From assembly GCA_030144725.1 (NCBI GenBank), contig JASKMD010000020.1, positions 434,001 to 498,000 on the forward strand: a DNA stretch of 64,000 bases, read 5' to 3'. Below are positions 22,023-32,307 of the stretch, one piece after another. Positions within the stretch are counted from its first letter, which is position 1. Every line of letters starts with the position of its first letter. The translations under genes were made by a program, and so were the position numbers. A model generated the notes under the pieces. It made no database searches. It was not told the DNA's origin and saw nothing but the letters and a program-made list of their open reading frames with translations. This DNA comes from Haematococcus lacustris (lineage: Eukaryota; Chlorophyta; Chlorophyceae; Chlamydomonadales; Haematococcaceae).

Positions 22023-23328
22023 CTCAAGTCAGGTCCCACAAGGTCTGTTTGGCAAAATGTACCGTGAGCCATTTGATGCCGCGCTTACACAGCCTTGACC
22101 AGCGAGCCTTCCCGATATGCCTACTGCATCAAAGGGCCTGCACGGCCTGTACGCCCACCAACCCTTGCCAAGTGTCCAGGTGGCAAGGTTACTGTAGATG
22201 GATGCGGCGCTCTTTTGCAAGCGGGTGCTGGTAGGTACGGTACACAACAGCGCTAGCGCGAGGGCCGGCGGTTACGTCGGTTAACCGAGTGGCTCGCATC
22301 TCGCATCGGGCTGCCGCAGCTCGCTTGCAACATGCCTAAGCGTTGCAATGGCCCTCCTCCTCCATCGCATCAAAGCATATACTATGAGCTGCAGGCAGCA
22401 TGTCCGAAGGAACTGTGTTCTTCTGGTCTCCCCTTCGACGACATTACCGAGAAGGCTGATGAATGATGAAAGCTTCCTATGCTTTCTTGTGCTTTCCTAT
22501 GCTATCCTCTGCTACCCTCTGCTGTCCTATGCTTTCCTATCCTTCCTATTCTTACTACGCATAGTGCGTCGGCCCATCGCTAATTATGGCCGCAAGTCTG
22601 CATCATTTGTGCCGCTGATGAACGCTGGTGGTAGCTTGGGGGAATCAGAACAACCTCTACCACTTTCGCAGCCTAGTGAGCGCGAGATGTTGGGGTGATT
22701 TAGACATGAGCATGGTAGGTATGTCTGAGTGATCTATAGGTGCTAATCCTAAGAGTAACGCTATTCAAAGTGGTAGAGATTCTCGGGGCACACCGCTTGC
22801 ATCTCTACAGCAGGTCAGCACGGCGTTTGATGCACTTCCCGCCTAGAAATTAGGTTTCAGCTCACTAGAATTTCAAAAGCCTCCCAACCCGCGCAGGGCA
22901 GATGTAGTACACTGCAATAGCTTCCCGTGCGAGCTATGAGTATACGTCAACGCTAGGGCGCAAAAACTAGACGGATGCGCAGCAGCAACAAGCAGCAAAT
23001 CGATCTCAAAAACAGCACTGCAGATTTGCATGCCGGCGCCCCATCACGGCACCCCGACCGACCGACTAGTGACCGCTCTACCTCGCTCGTCGTTGCGGCG
23101 TTGTTGTATGCACGTGCACTACCGTCAGGGTGCAAGGAGTCACAGGTGCAAGGATACCGCGGAGGGGGGCAAGGTGGACTTTAGCCCGTCCCTCGCAGGC
23201 CAAGCTGCGGAGCACCACGCCGCAGCGGGGCGTCGCGGTCTGACCTCTTGGAGTGCAGTATACGCGACAAAAAGTGACGGTACATTTTTTCGAGCCATTT
23301 TACCTGACCTTGTGGGACCTGACCTCAA
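22023..23328. mobile_element. Possible TIR-bounded element (weak)
   Basis: CTCAAGTCAGGTCCCACAAG at 22023 recurs inverted at about 23305-23328 (CTTGTGGGACCTGACCTCAAG), and further in each end has AAAATGTACCGT. The arms are imperfect (about 45 bp) and I could not settle a target duplication. No transposase-like ORF is present. A pyrimidine-rich CTATGCTTTCC-type tract lies at 22470-22555. Confidence 0.35.
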
Positions 23329-23770
23329 GGGTGTGCAACATTCTGCCAGGCTCCATGGTGCTGCACACCACTGGCTTCATTAGCCAGGGTATGGGTATGC
23401 CTAAAGGGGTGTCAGCTTGGGGTCAGGCTCCATAAAAATACACAGACAATTAGCACACAAGACTGGAGCGATACTTCACCCCTGCTTCTCCTGCAGCTGC
23501 ATCCGCCACTTTTTCTGTTGCTATATCAGTTGCTGGCCCTACAGCTCCATGTTCGGGCATAGCAGCTGTCACTCTGATGACGAGCACATTGCCATGCTTG
23601 CTGTACTTGCAGCCATCAAACTGGGCGTGACACACAGGCAAATTAGCGCGAATATTCGTCATCCTAGGGGGGTAGTTTTTTGATGCGGTTCGCCTCGGAT
23701 TGTCCTTGCGACTCCAACGCCACTTGGCGCGTGTTGAAATTCTGAGTGGTTGAGCAGTTGGAGTGTAGCC

Positions 23771-23788
23771 ACCTACAGTACTGTAGGT
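23771..23788. repeat. 18-bp perfect palindrome ACCTACAGTACTGTAGGT
   Basis: The sequence equals its own reverse complement. With 26399-26433 it forms an array of three CTACAGTACTGTAG palindromes that was split by the hAT element. Two further copies lie at about 27249-27283. Confidence 0.9.
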
Positions 23789-24274
23789 GTCTACAGCAGT
23801 GATGGGCGATTGGGTAATAATGTAATAAGTCGGTAATAATCTAACGCAAAAATCGGTAATAACTCGAAAAATTCGTCCTCAAAATGAGTGAACTTTATTA
23901 CATCGGTAATAGCTCCACCGCCCGTCTGGTACTCCGCTTATTACTTATCCCCAACAATGTATCCCATCTTCCGCAAACCCCGAAGCGGGCGGCTGCCCAC
24001 CACAGCCGAACATCCATCGCAGAACAACCACATAGCGTCCCAACGCTCTGTAACAACAAGTGTCGATGACGAAGGCGTTGAGGTCAGTAACCGCAGCATG
24101 TCCGTCAACGCTGCATGTCAACTACGCGATGCGGTGGGTATATTTGGGTGCAGAGCGTAGCAAGCGATGATGATGCGGATTTGGCAAGGGCTGGTATATA
24201 GCAAGAGGCCCAGGTTGTGAAGAGCTCCCAATAGCTCCCAATAGCATGCTGACCCACTAGGGCTAGGGTGTTGG

Positions 24275-26068
24275 CAGGGCTGTGACTATACGGGGTAAGT
24301 TACGGATATACGGGTGGTAACCCGTACGTATGTATGTCCGTAAGTAATACGGGTCAAATCCGGATCCAACCGCCACCCGTGTGTGTGAAGCACCCAGTGA
24401 CCTTCAAGCCCCGCAGCAGAATTAGTGCGTCGCGACGAGCGCACATCGACTGTCATGGAGCTGGGGTCACCACGCGCCACTCAGCGTCTGCAGTTGCAGA
24501 CCGTGTTGCGCCGGTCTTCCATGGCCATTGCGGAGGATGTGCAGCAAATCCCCGGCGTCTCTGGGCCGCTCAGAAAGCGCAGCCGGACCGACCAGCCCAG
24601 CATCGGCGCAAATGGCGCATGCATTGAAGAGCCAGTCGATGTTGCAGGTCTGGCTCTTGAGTTTCAGCCAGTGCCTCTCACAGTGGGGTGGGGTTGCTGG
24701 CTGAAGCGCTAGCGTTGCTGCTGCTGCTCTTGCTGTTGGTGGTGCTGCTGCGGTGTGTTAGTCCAAATGTACAAGAAGTGTTGAGCCATTGGTTGCCCTG
24801 TGCCTTGCAGGTGAACAGCAGCGGCAGGCTGACAGCAGCGCAACAGCAGCGGGCGGGGAGCATCAGGGCTATTGTCCTCAGCCCAAACTTCTGGGCTGAG
24901 AACAGGTTCCTTGTTCACACCATGCGCCCGTCTGATTGGGTCGCCACTGGCCCGCTGCAGTCCCTGCATGCGTGCCTAGCCACCCCCATATCCACCCCCC
25001 TGGAGCCCACCGTCCACCTTGGCCCTATGCCCACCCACCCCTCCCAGCCAGGCACCCAGCTTGGGCCTGCGGCCACCACCCCTTTCCAGCCCCCGCCTGG
25101 GCCTGCGGCCACCACCCCCTCCCAACCCGGCTGTCTCCGTGCCCTCTGTTGTGCTGTCAGGTCCTCCTGGTCCTTTGGCAGCTGATTTGTCGGCTACCAT
25201 GCCTCCCCAGATGCTGGCACGGATTTTGGCATACCTGGCCAATCAGCAAGCAATTGTGGATGGCGGCGGTGGCAGCAGCACCACAGGCGTGGTGGGCCAG
25301 CAGCCTGGTGGCAGCATCATCACAGACCTGGCGGGCCAGCCGTCAAGCCGCAGTTTTGCCGTCACAGTCCTTCAAAACCGGTAGCATTGGCACCGGCCCT
25401 GGCAGATACACGTTGTTGTTGCTGCCATAGCCAATTCACTTCTGATGGCTGATGCAACACTGCTGCTACTGCCATGCTACTGTGCTACTATGCTACCCTG
25501 ATGCTACTGCTACTGCTGTTGCAGTATGCTGCATGTGCTGCATTGTTGCGTTATTGTTCCCTCAGGCGAGTATTGGAGCGCAAGCCGAAGACCTTGTCGG
25601 ATGCAGACTGGGAGGAGTACGAGAGGTGGATGCGCAAGACCCCACAAGAACAGGACCAAAACTAGGACCAGGGTAGGAACTGGGGGGGGTAGCAGCCCAG
25701 CAGCTCAACAGCTGCTGTCACAGTGAAGACCTGCTTAGGCACGAGGCTGAGAGACGCTGATGACTGGGTGTAACATGTTGTTGGCTGGGTGTAACATGCT
25801 AAGTACTACACACTCGGAAGCAGATAGGCAACACCTGCCCCTTTCGCCTGGCTGGGATGAGTAAACAGGCGGAAACAGGGGTTACAGGGTTGGCGGGAGC
25901 AAGGAAGGCGGAAGGGGAAAGGCGAAAAAGATGCCCCGCATGCCTGCATGGGCCCCCTTACGGCGGAATTTACGGATCGGTTAGGCGGAACCTTACGGGT
26001 GTGACCACGTATTACGGGAAGTAACGTAAGCGTATCCGTAATCCGTATGCCCGTATCGCACAGCCCTG
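24275..26068. mobile_element. Nested hAT-type element (inner), 8-bp TSD GGTGTTGG
   Basis: The ends are CAGGGCTGTGACTATACGGG (left) and, inverted, CAGGGCTGTGCGATACGGGC (right): a 10-bp perfect then imperfect TIR, with more inverted similarity in GTACGGATTACGG-like subterminal sequence. Flanks are identical 8-bp GGTGTTGG (24267-24274 and 26069-26076). It is inserted in a 49-bp tandem repeat that itself lies within the outer hAT, so it is the younger insertion. Inside are spliced coding remnants, one recalling a hAT transposase (see 24425-25665). Confidence 0.88.
24425..25665 (+). pseudogene. Coding remnants in the inner hAT, possibly transposase exons
   Basis: Open stretches joined by plausible splice sites: 24425-24712; an exon after TTGCAG at ~24810 (SIRAIVLSPNFWAENRFLVH); Pro-rich sequence; and a last exon after CCCTCAG at ~25565 ending VLERKPKTLSDADWEEYERW...QDQN and a TAG stop. 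The phrase F-W-x-x-x-x-x-L-V-x-x-M-x-P resembles the conserved hAT transposase block before the dimerisation domain. Nothing like a full transposase is present, so this is either decayed or captured sequence. Assignment is tentative. Confidence 0.3.
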
Positions 26069-26180
26069 GGTGTTGGGCTACAGCCCAGCCTGTTGCATGC
26101 TGACCCATTAGGGCTAGGGTGTTGGGCTACAGCCCAGCCTGTTGCATGCTGACCCACTAGGGCTAGGGTGTGGGGCTATG
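26069..26180. repeat. 49-bp tandem repeat interrupted by the inner hAT
   Basis: Two full units of GGTGTTGGGCTACAGCCCAG...GGGCTAG plus a partial third. A further partial unit lies on the other side of the inner hAT at 24243-24274, so the transposon landed within the array. Confidence 0.8.
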
Positions 26181-26297
26181 TGGGATATTTTGCATGCAGG
26201 TCCTACAGGGGAGTATGCCGTAATTGAATAAAATTAGTTGGAGATTTTTGCGATGTTTCTGAATTAGTTCAGTTATATACTAAATAAAAAACAATAT

Positions 26298-26315
26298 GGT
26301 TAGGGTTAGGGTTAT
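26298..26315. repeat. Short interstitial TTAGGG telomere-type repeat
   Basis: GGTTAGGGTTAGGGTTAT lies inside the right part of the outer hAT, about 2.5 telomere units. Confidence 0.75.
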
Positions 26316-26496
26316 ATTTTTAAAAGTAATAAAAAATCCCTGTTTTGATGTCTTTTATTACACTGAGTAATACGTCTTTTCCGAATCGCCCATCACTGGT
26401 CTACAGTACTGTAGATGGCTACAGTACTGTAGGTCAGATTTGACAAGCTCTCTGTAAATGACTACCGCGATTGCACCGTCAGCTTCTGCGTGCAAG

Positions 26497-26782
26497 CACT
26501 CCTACAATTTAGTCCCTGCGTTTGTCCCTGCGTTCTACCGACCTTGTCCGATCGGGCTGAAAATTTGATAGATGGCAGTTTTCAGAAATTAAAACATATT
26601 TTTCAAGAAAAATATTTGGAAAAATTCAAAAGCTGCTGCGCTGTGGCCCGCAACCTATCCCTGCACTTATCTCTGAAAAATATGTTTTATTTTCTGCAAA
26701 CTACCATCTATCAAAATTTCAGCCCGATCGGACAAGGTCGGTAGAACGCAGGGACAAACGCAGGGACTAAATTGTAGGAGTG
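26497..26782. mobile_element. 286-bp fold-back (hairpin) MITE
   Basis: The two halves are inverted copies of each other: CACTCCTACAATTTAGTCCC... reappears as ...GGGACTAAATTGTAGGAGTG. The arms are about 110 bp with few mismatches around a ~60-bp centre. It would form a long hairpin. The ends CACTC..GAGTG are CACTA-like and the flanks share only AG, so a 2-bp TSD is possible but not proven. It has no coding capacity. Confidence 0.85.
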
Positions 26783-27284
26783 AGCTAGTGAGAGGCGTCG
26801 AAGCGCAGTCCCGCAAGCTCAATATGGGTGTTTGTGCCGAAAGTTGTGTCCACGCAATAAGGTCGCCATAGGGAGCTACGTACATATGTGTAAGGTCTAA
26901 GGCCGGGGCCCGTCTCTATCGCAAGCTAGGTCCGTTCTGTCGGTTGTACTGGGTAGCTCGGCTTGCAAGCTCCCGCGAAGCTGTGGATGTTGATGATGCC
27001 CCGCAATCACAACAACCTCCTGCACCGCACCCTCCTATCTAAGATCGAGTGCGGCAGAGATTGCCCCAAAAGTTGTTTGCGGTTGGCCCTCAACCATCCA
27101 TCATTACATCTAACCTCACATCATTACATCATGACTCTTAGCCTACATCATTACATCACCACTTGTGCTCCTGCCAATCACTGCATGCATGGTATGGGCA
27201 AGGGCTCTGGCTCTTGCAAGGGCTGGTCTCAGGGTCGATACCGGCTAGACACCTACAGTACTGTAGGCACCTACAGTACTGTAG
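26783..27284. other. No recognisable gene; two CTACAGTACTGTAG palindromes at 27249-27283
   Basis: Short ORFs only. The 3' end carries CACCTACAGTACTGTAGG twice in tandem, matching the palindromes around the outer hAT. Confidence 0.5.
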
Positions 27285-27515
27285 GCAGCAGCAGCATGGG
27301 TGGCAGCAGCAGCAGGGGGGGGCCCAGCAGCAGCAGTAGGGAGGCAGCAGCAGCAGTAGGGGGGCAGCAGCAGCAGTGGGGGGGGGGCAGCAGCAGCAGC
27401 AGTAGGGGGGCAGCAGCAGCAGCAGTAGGGGGGCAGCAGCAGCAGTAGGGGGGCAGCAGCAGCAACAGCAGCAGCAGCAGCAGTAGGGGGGCAGCAGCAT
27501 CAGCAACAGCAGGGG

Positions 27516-27561
<46 letters not shown>

Positions 27562-27760
27562 GCAGCAGCAGGGGGGCAGCAGCAGGGGGGCAGCAGCAGG
27601 GGGGCAGCAACAGTAGCAGTAGGGGGGCAGCAGCAGCAGCAGTAGGGGGGCAGCAGCAGCAGCAGTGGGGGGGCAGCAGCAGCAGTAGGGGGGCAGCAGC
27701 AGCAACAGCAGCAGCAGCAGCAGTAGGGGGGCAGCAGCATCAGCAACAGCAGGGGGGCAG

Positions 27761-27809
<49 letters not shown>

Positions 27810-28001
27810 GGGGCAGCAGCAGGGGGGCAGCAGCAGGGGGGCAGCAACAGTAGCAGTAGGGGGGCAGCAGCAGCAGCAGTAGGGGGGCAGCAGCAGCAGC
27901 AGCAGCAGTAGGGGGGCAGCAGCAGCAGTAGGGGGGCAGCAGCAGCAACAGCAGCAGCAGCAGCAGCAGTAGGGGGGCAGCAGCATTAGCAACAGCAGGG
28001 G

Positions 28002-28062
<61 letters not shown>

Positions 28063-28233
28063 GCAGCAGCAGGGGGGCAGCAGCAGGGGGGCAGCAGCAG
28101 GGGGGCAGCAGCAGTAGCAGTAGGGGGGCAGCAGTAGCAGCAGTAGGGGGGCAGCATGAGCAGCAGTAGGGGGGCAGCAGCACCAGCAGCAGCAGCAGCA
28201 GCAGGGGGGCAGCAGCAACAGCAACAGCAGGGG

Positions 28234-28272
<39 letters not shown>

Positions 28273-28560
28273 GGGGCAGCAGCAGCAGCAGCAGCAAGGG
28301 GGCAACAGCAGCAGCAGTGGGGAGCAGCAGCAGGGGGGGGCATCAGTAGGGGGGCAGAAGCAGGGGGGCAGCAGCAGGAGGGGGGGCAGCAGTAGGGGGG
28401 CAGCAGCAGCAGCAGCAAGGGGGCAGCAGCAGCAGCAGCAGCAGGGGGCAAGCAGTTAGGTGGCAGCAGCAGCAGCAGGGGGGGCAGCAGTAGGGCAGCA
28501 GCAACAGCAGGGGGGCAGCAGCAGCAGCAGGGGGGGGGCAGCAATTGGCAGCTAGTAGGG
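27285..28560. repeat. CAG/G6-7 compound satellite with ~240-bp higher-order repeat
   Basis: (CAG)n runs are punctuated by TAGGGGGG or CAGGGGGG blocks. A larger unit containing GCAGCAGCATCAGCAACAGC recurs at about 27481, 27721 and 27967 (240 and 246 bp apart). Long Pro/Leu/Cys ORFs on the minus strand are artefacts of the repeat. The plus strand is strongly G-rich. Confidence 0.9.
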
Positions 28561-28654
28561 GCACTGTAGCACCTACCTACCTTTTGGCTGCTTAATGACT
28601 GCTGCTGGGAAGGGGGTGGGAGTGGGAGGGGGGGGTAGATGTGGAAGGCGGGAG

Positions 28655-28688
<34 letters not shown>

Positions 28689-29910
28689 GGCGGGGAGGCG
28701 GGAGGCGGGAGGCGGGGAGGCGGGAGGCTCAACCGGGTTGGGCTGAGCGGGGGTGGGTTGGGTTAGGGGCATGGGTTGGGTTGGGTGGGGGCATGGGCAT
28801 GGGTTGGGGGCATGGGCAGGAGGCGGGGGGCGGGGGAGGGAGCGGGGGCGGGGTTGGGGTGGGGGACGATGAATTGGGAGGGGGTGGTTGTGTAGGGGAA
28901 AGGAAAGGGGAGGGGAGGTGCCCATCAGACCTGCAACCAAGGGACGTGCACTTGAGGTAGGGTGACCAGGCTAGGCAATGTGTTAGCTATCACCGTGGCC
29001 TTACCTTTGTGGTCCTCCTGGCCTCCTACCTGCTCCCATCAGGCAACATATCCCATGCAACAGTGGGGTGGGACTGCGGTGGGGAGTGTAGGGTGAAGGG
29101 AAGGGAAGGTGGGGTGAGGTGGGGGTTGCGATGCCACGTCAATCGAAGGGTGGGAGAGGGGAAGAGGAGGCTTGACAAGTATGGGATGGGAGAGGGAGGG
29201 AGAGGGGGAAGGGAGGGGGTGGTGGTGGTGGTGTGAAGAGGGTGGGTGGGGTGGGCTTTCTCCTGGCTGCTGGGATGTCAGGGGAGAGGTGACGGGGAGG
29301 GGGGAAGTGGGGGGTGGGTAAAGATGGAAGTGGAGGGACGACAAGCTGGGCGTTGGTGGTGGGCGTGGGAAAGGGGGGGGAAAGGGGATGGGGAAGGGTG
29401 TGACGATCAATCCTGCAGCGGGACAAGGGGCATGCTAGCGGTTGAGGTAGGTACAAGGTGCCACATATCTGCACTCACCTTTTGCTGGGGTGGGGTGTAT
29501 ATGTGTGTAGACGGTGAGGGTGAGGAGGCGGAGGCGGAGGAAAACTGCTGTTGTTGCTTGGTAGTGGAGGGGGTAATGGGACCCAGAGGGGACGGGATCC
29601 TGGAGAAGCGGGGCAGGGGAGGTAGAGGAGGAAGGGGAGGGAAGGGAAGGGGGGGTCCATGGGGAGTGCTGGAAGGCATTGTGAGACTCCATGGGGAGGG
29701 CGAGAGAAGTGGGGAAGAAGGGAGGGAGGGCATTGATAGTCTCAGGTGTGGGCGCACAAGACCTGCGGCAATGGTGTGACGATTTGTCAACGGAAGCAAA
29801 CATTGGACATGGGTACTGGATGCACTCACCATTAGAGTAGGGAGATGTAGAGCTGACAGATGGAGGGGCAGGTGTAGCAGCCCTCCATTACAACCCACCT
29901 TCCTTTGTCC
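28561..29910. other. Purine-rich non-coding DNA with GCGGGAK and GGGTTGGG repeats
   Basis: The plus strand is extremely G/A-rich; (GCGGGAT/GCGGGAG)n lies at 28645-28730 and GGGTTGGG variants at 28740-28860. Pro/Ser-rich minus-strand ORFs mirror the composition. A GGTCC(T/C)(C/T)CTGGCCTC phrase occurs at 29010 and again at 30950, perhaps remnants of a repeated exon on the minus strand. Confidence 0.5.
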
Positions 29911-30725
29911 TGGGCTGGGCTGGGCTGGGCTGGGCTGGGCTGGGCTGGGCTGGGCTGGGCTGGGCTGGGCTGGGCTGGGCTGGGCTGGGCTGGGCTGGGC
30001 TGGGCTGGGCTGGGCTGGGCTGGGCTGGGCTGGGCTGGGCTGGGCTGGGCTGGGCTGGGCTGGGCTGGGCTGGGCTGGGCTGGGCTGGGCTGGGCTGGGC
30101 TGGGCTGGGCTGGGCTGGGCTGGGCTGGGCTGGGCTGGGCTGGGCTGGGCTGGGCTGGGCTGGGCTGGGCTGGGCTGGGCTGGGCTGGGCTGGGCTGGGC
30201 TGGGCTGGGCTGGGCTGGGCTGGGCTGGGCTGGGCTGGGCTGGGCTGGGCTGGGCTGGGCTGGGCTGGGCTGGGCTGGGCTGGGCTGGGCTGGGCTGGGC
30301 TGGGCTGGGCTGGGCTGGGCTGGGCTGGGCTGGGCTGGGCTGGGCTGGGCTGGGCTGGGCTGGGCTGGGCTGGGCTGGGCTGGGCTGGGCTGGGCTGGGC
30401 TGGGCTGGGCTGGGCTGGGCTGGGCTGGGCTGGGCTGGGCTGGGCTGGGCTGGGCTGGGCTGGGCTGGGCTGGGCTGGGCTGGGCTGGGCTGGGCTGGGC
30501 TGGGCTGGGCTGGGCTGGGCTGGGCTGGGCTGGGCTGGGCTGGGCCGGGCCGGGCTGGGCTGGGCTGGGCTGGGCTGGGCTGGGCTGGGCTGGGCTGGGC
30601 TGGGCTGGGCTGGGCTGGGCTGGGCTGGGCTGGGCTGGGCTGGGCTGGGCTGGGCTGGGCTGGGCTGGGCTGGGCTGGGCTGGGCTGGGCTGGGCTGGGC
30701 TGGGCTGGGCTGGGCTGGGCTGGGC
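29911..30725 (+). repeat. (TGGGC)n satellite, array 1, about 163 units
   Basis: 815 bp of uninterrupted TGGGC pentamers with just two CGGGC variants at 30544-30553. Because 5 is not a multiple of 3, every frame is open (GLGWA on plus, AQPSP on minus); these are not genes. The G-rich strand is plus here. Confidence 0.98.
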
Positions 30726-31120
30726 TACAACACAAGGGGGGCAACAGGTTGTGGGAGGTGATGAAATGGTGGTGGTGGTGGTGGTGGTGGTGGTGGGAGT
30801 TGGGAGGTTGTGGTGAAAGGGGGGTATTAGGCGTGATTGTTAGACCTACAGCAACCAGGTGTGGTAGCGGTTAGGCTGGATATTGAGGGCCATGCTGCGC
30901 AATGCTAGCTCGTTCTAAGCTCTCACCTTGATCCTAAGCTCTTACCATGGTCCTTCTGGCCTCTTGGCTGCTCACAACACGTTGCACCTGCCTTGCGTTG
31001 ATGCATCAATGCTTGCGATTCATTGCGGAGAATCGTTGCGAGGAAACTGGCCGCGAGGCTAGTTGCGATGCTGGCTGCGAGGCTGGCTGCGAGGCTGGCT
31101 GCGAGGAAAATGGCTGCGAG
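30726..31120. other. Spacer between satellite array 1 and the inverted duplication
   Basis: Starts with a short (GGT)n run at ~30767-30795, then a GCTGGCTGCGAG 12-bp repeat at 31066-31120. No gene recognised. Confidence 0.5.
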
Positions 31121-31471
31121 CACTCTGGTTACGGCTGGGGCGCAAACCGCGCGATTTTGTCATGATTGTATACCGATTGTATCCGATTGTGCGATTCACT
31201 AACCGCCTGGTCAGGGTCGGCTGCAGCGGCTGGCGATGATACCGTTGGATTCAGCGTTCTACGCTCGTTGCACCCATACCCTCGTAAGCTGCAGCGATGT
31301 CCGGCCAACCGTCTGCATGGCTGCATGGCTGGCTGTAAAACTTGATCTGCTGGCAGGAGCGGAGCGGACCCGACCGACCGACTGAGCAGGAGTCTTTACA
31401 GCGCCATACTTCATACAATTCAACAGGTGTAATAACACATCAAAACAAGCACTTGCTCGGCCACTGCTAAT

Positions 31472-32159
31472 GGTCACCCCCGCCATTGGCTGCACCCCTG
31501 ATAACATCTTACTGGTTTTTTAGAGTTTTACAGCGATTCTTGAACAGGGCAGTGCAGCTCATCAGTGCGAAGCTGGCGGGCTGCTCGGGCTGATGTGCAC
31601 CTTTGCCGGGGTCGGCGGGCTCAAACATTTGAATTTTCAAATATAGGCCTTTTTTGCTGTCCAGTTAACAGCCCAACCAGGATGTCAAATGAAGAACTGC
31701 AAGTTCTGTTCGATTATTCGTGTGGGATATTAACGTGTCTATGAGACAGAAACGCGTTACCTCCAAGTGTGGGCCGTTTCATGTGTGGGCGGTCAACACA
31801 GTTAACAGCTCATTTTCTACATCTTTTTGACCGATTTTTGCTGCGCGTGGTTGCTCGTGAGCCACAGGCATCAATGTATGAAGTATCTTGTGCAACCTGA
31901 AAAGTTGCGATGTCCAGTCCAAATGCGAAATGCACGTCGAGCTGGGTCCAGGCTACCTATACCAGTCGCTTAGATTGCCTGCGAGGCTCCAGAACACGTC
32001 GCGTGTTGGGGGCCAGCCACCCGGCAAACCGCTGGGGCTGGCTGCACTCTAGTCAGGCCATCGCAAGCTCATCGCACCAATCGGCGACCTCATCCGTGCA
32101 GAAATGAGTTAGATGTTATCTCTTGAGCCATGGGGGTGCAGCCAATGGCGGGGGTGACC
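31472..32159. mobile_element. 688-bp TIR element (MITE-like) with 27-bp terminal repeats
   Basis: The ends are perfect 27-bp inverted repeats starting GGTCACCCCCGCCATTGGCT; ATAACATCT also occurs inverted a few bases further in. It is flanked by TAAT (31468-31471 and 32160-32163), a likely short target duplication. It has no convincing coding capacity. It sits inside the left arm of the inverted duplication and is absent from the right arm, so it inserted after the duplication. A related end (GCCAATGGCCGGGGTGACC) occurs at about 38039-38057. Confidence 0.85.
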
Positions 32160-32216
32160 TAATGCCTGACAACTCGGCTGCCCGGGAGAGCACCAATGCT
32201 TGGCTAGGATCCATGT

Positions 32217-32307
32217 GGAAGGGTCCAATGGCAAGGACCCTCGTTTGATGAAGGCCAACAGGTTGTGGCGGAGTGTCTCCGTGTGTTGCTGACGGATGTC
32301 AATAGGC
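32217..32307 (-). pseudogene. Exon-like fragment, inverted duplicate of 33438-33528
   Basis: After an acceptor TTGTGTTGTAG the minus strand reads RPIDIRQQHTETLRHNLLAF then IKRGSLPLDP. The right-arm copy reads RPLDFNKQHLEALRQNLMVF then IKRGSLPLDP after GGTGTAG. Conservation of protein over DNA suggests that this was a coding exon. The family is not recognised. Confidence 0.4.

Larger units (their letters stand above)
23797..26398. mobile_element. hAT-type DNA transposon (outer, non-autonomous), 8-bp TSD GTCTACAG
   Basis: The ends carry a perfect 15-bp terminal inverted repeat, CAGTGATGGGCGATT, and are flanked by identical 8-bp duplications GTCTACAG (23789-23796 and 26399-26406). An 8-bp TSD with CAG...-type ends is the hAT signature. 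Without the nested element inside it, the outer transposon is only ~0.8 kb. It is AT-rich, with repeated GTAATAA near its left end, and has no transposase. It is therefore non-autonomous. It is inserted in an array of CTACAGTACTGTAG palindromes. Confidence 0.9.

Noticed and set aside
27156..28940. 594-codon Pro/Leu/Cys ORF on the minus strand
   Set aside because: Reverse reading of the CAG/G7 satellite plus purine-rich DNA.
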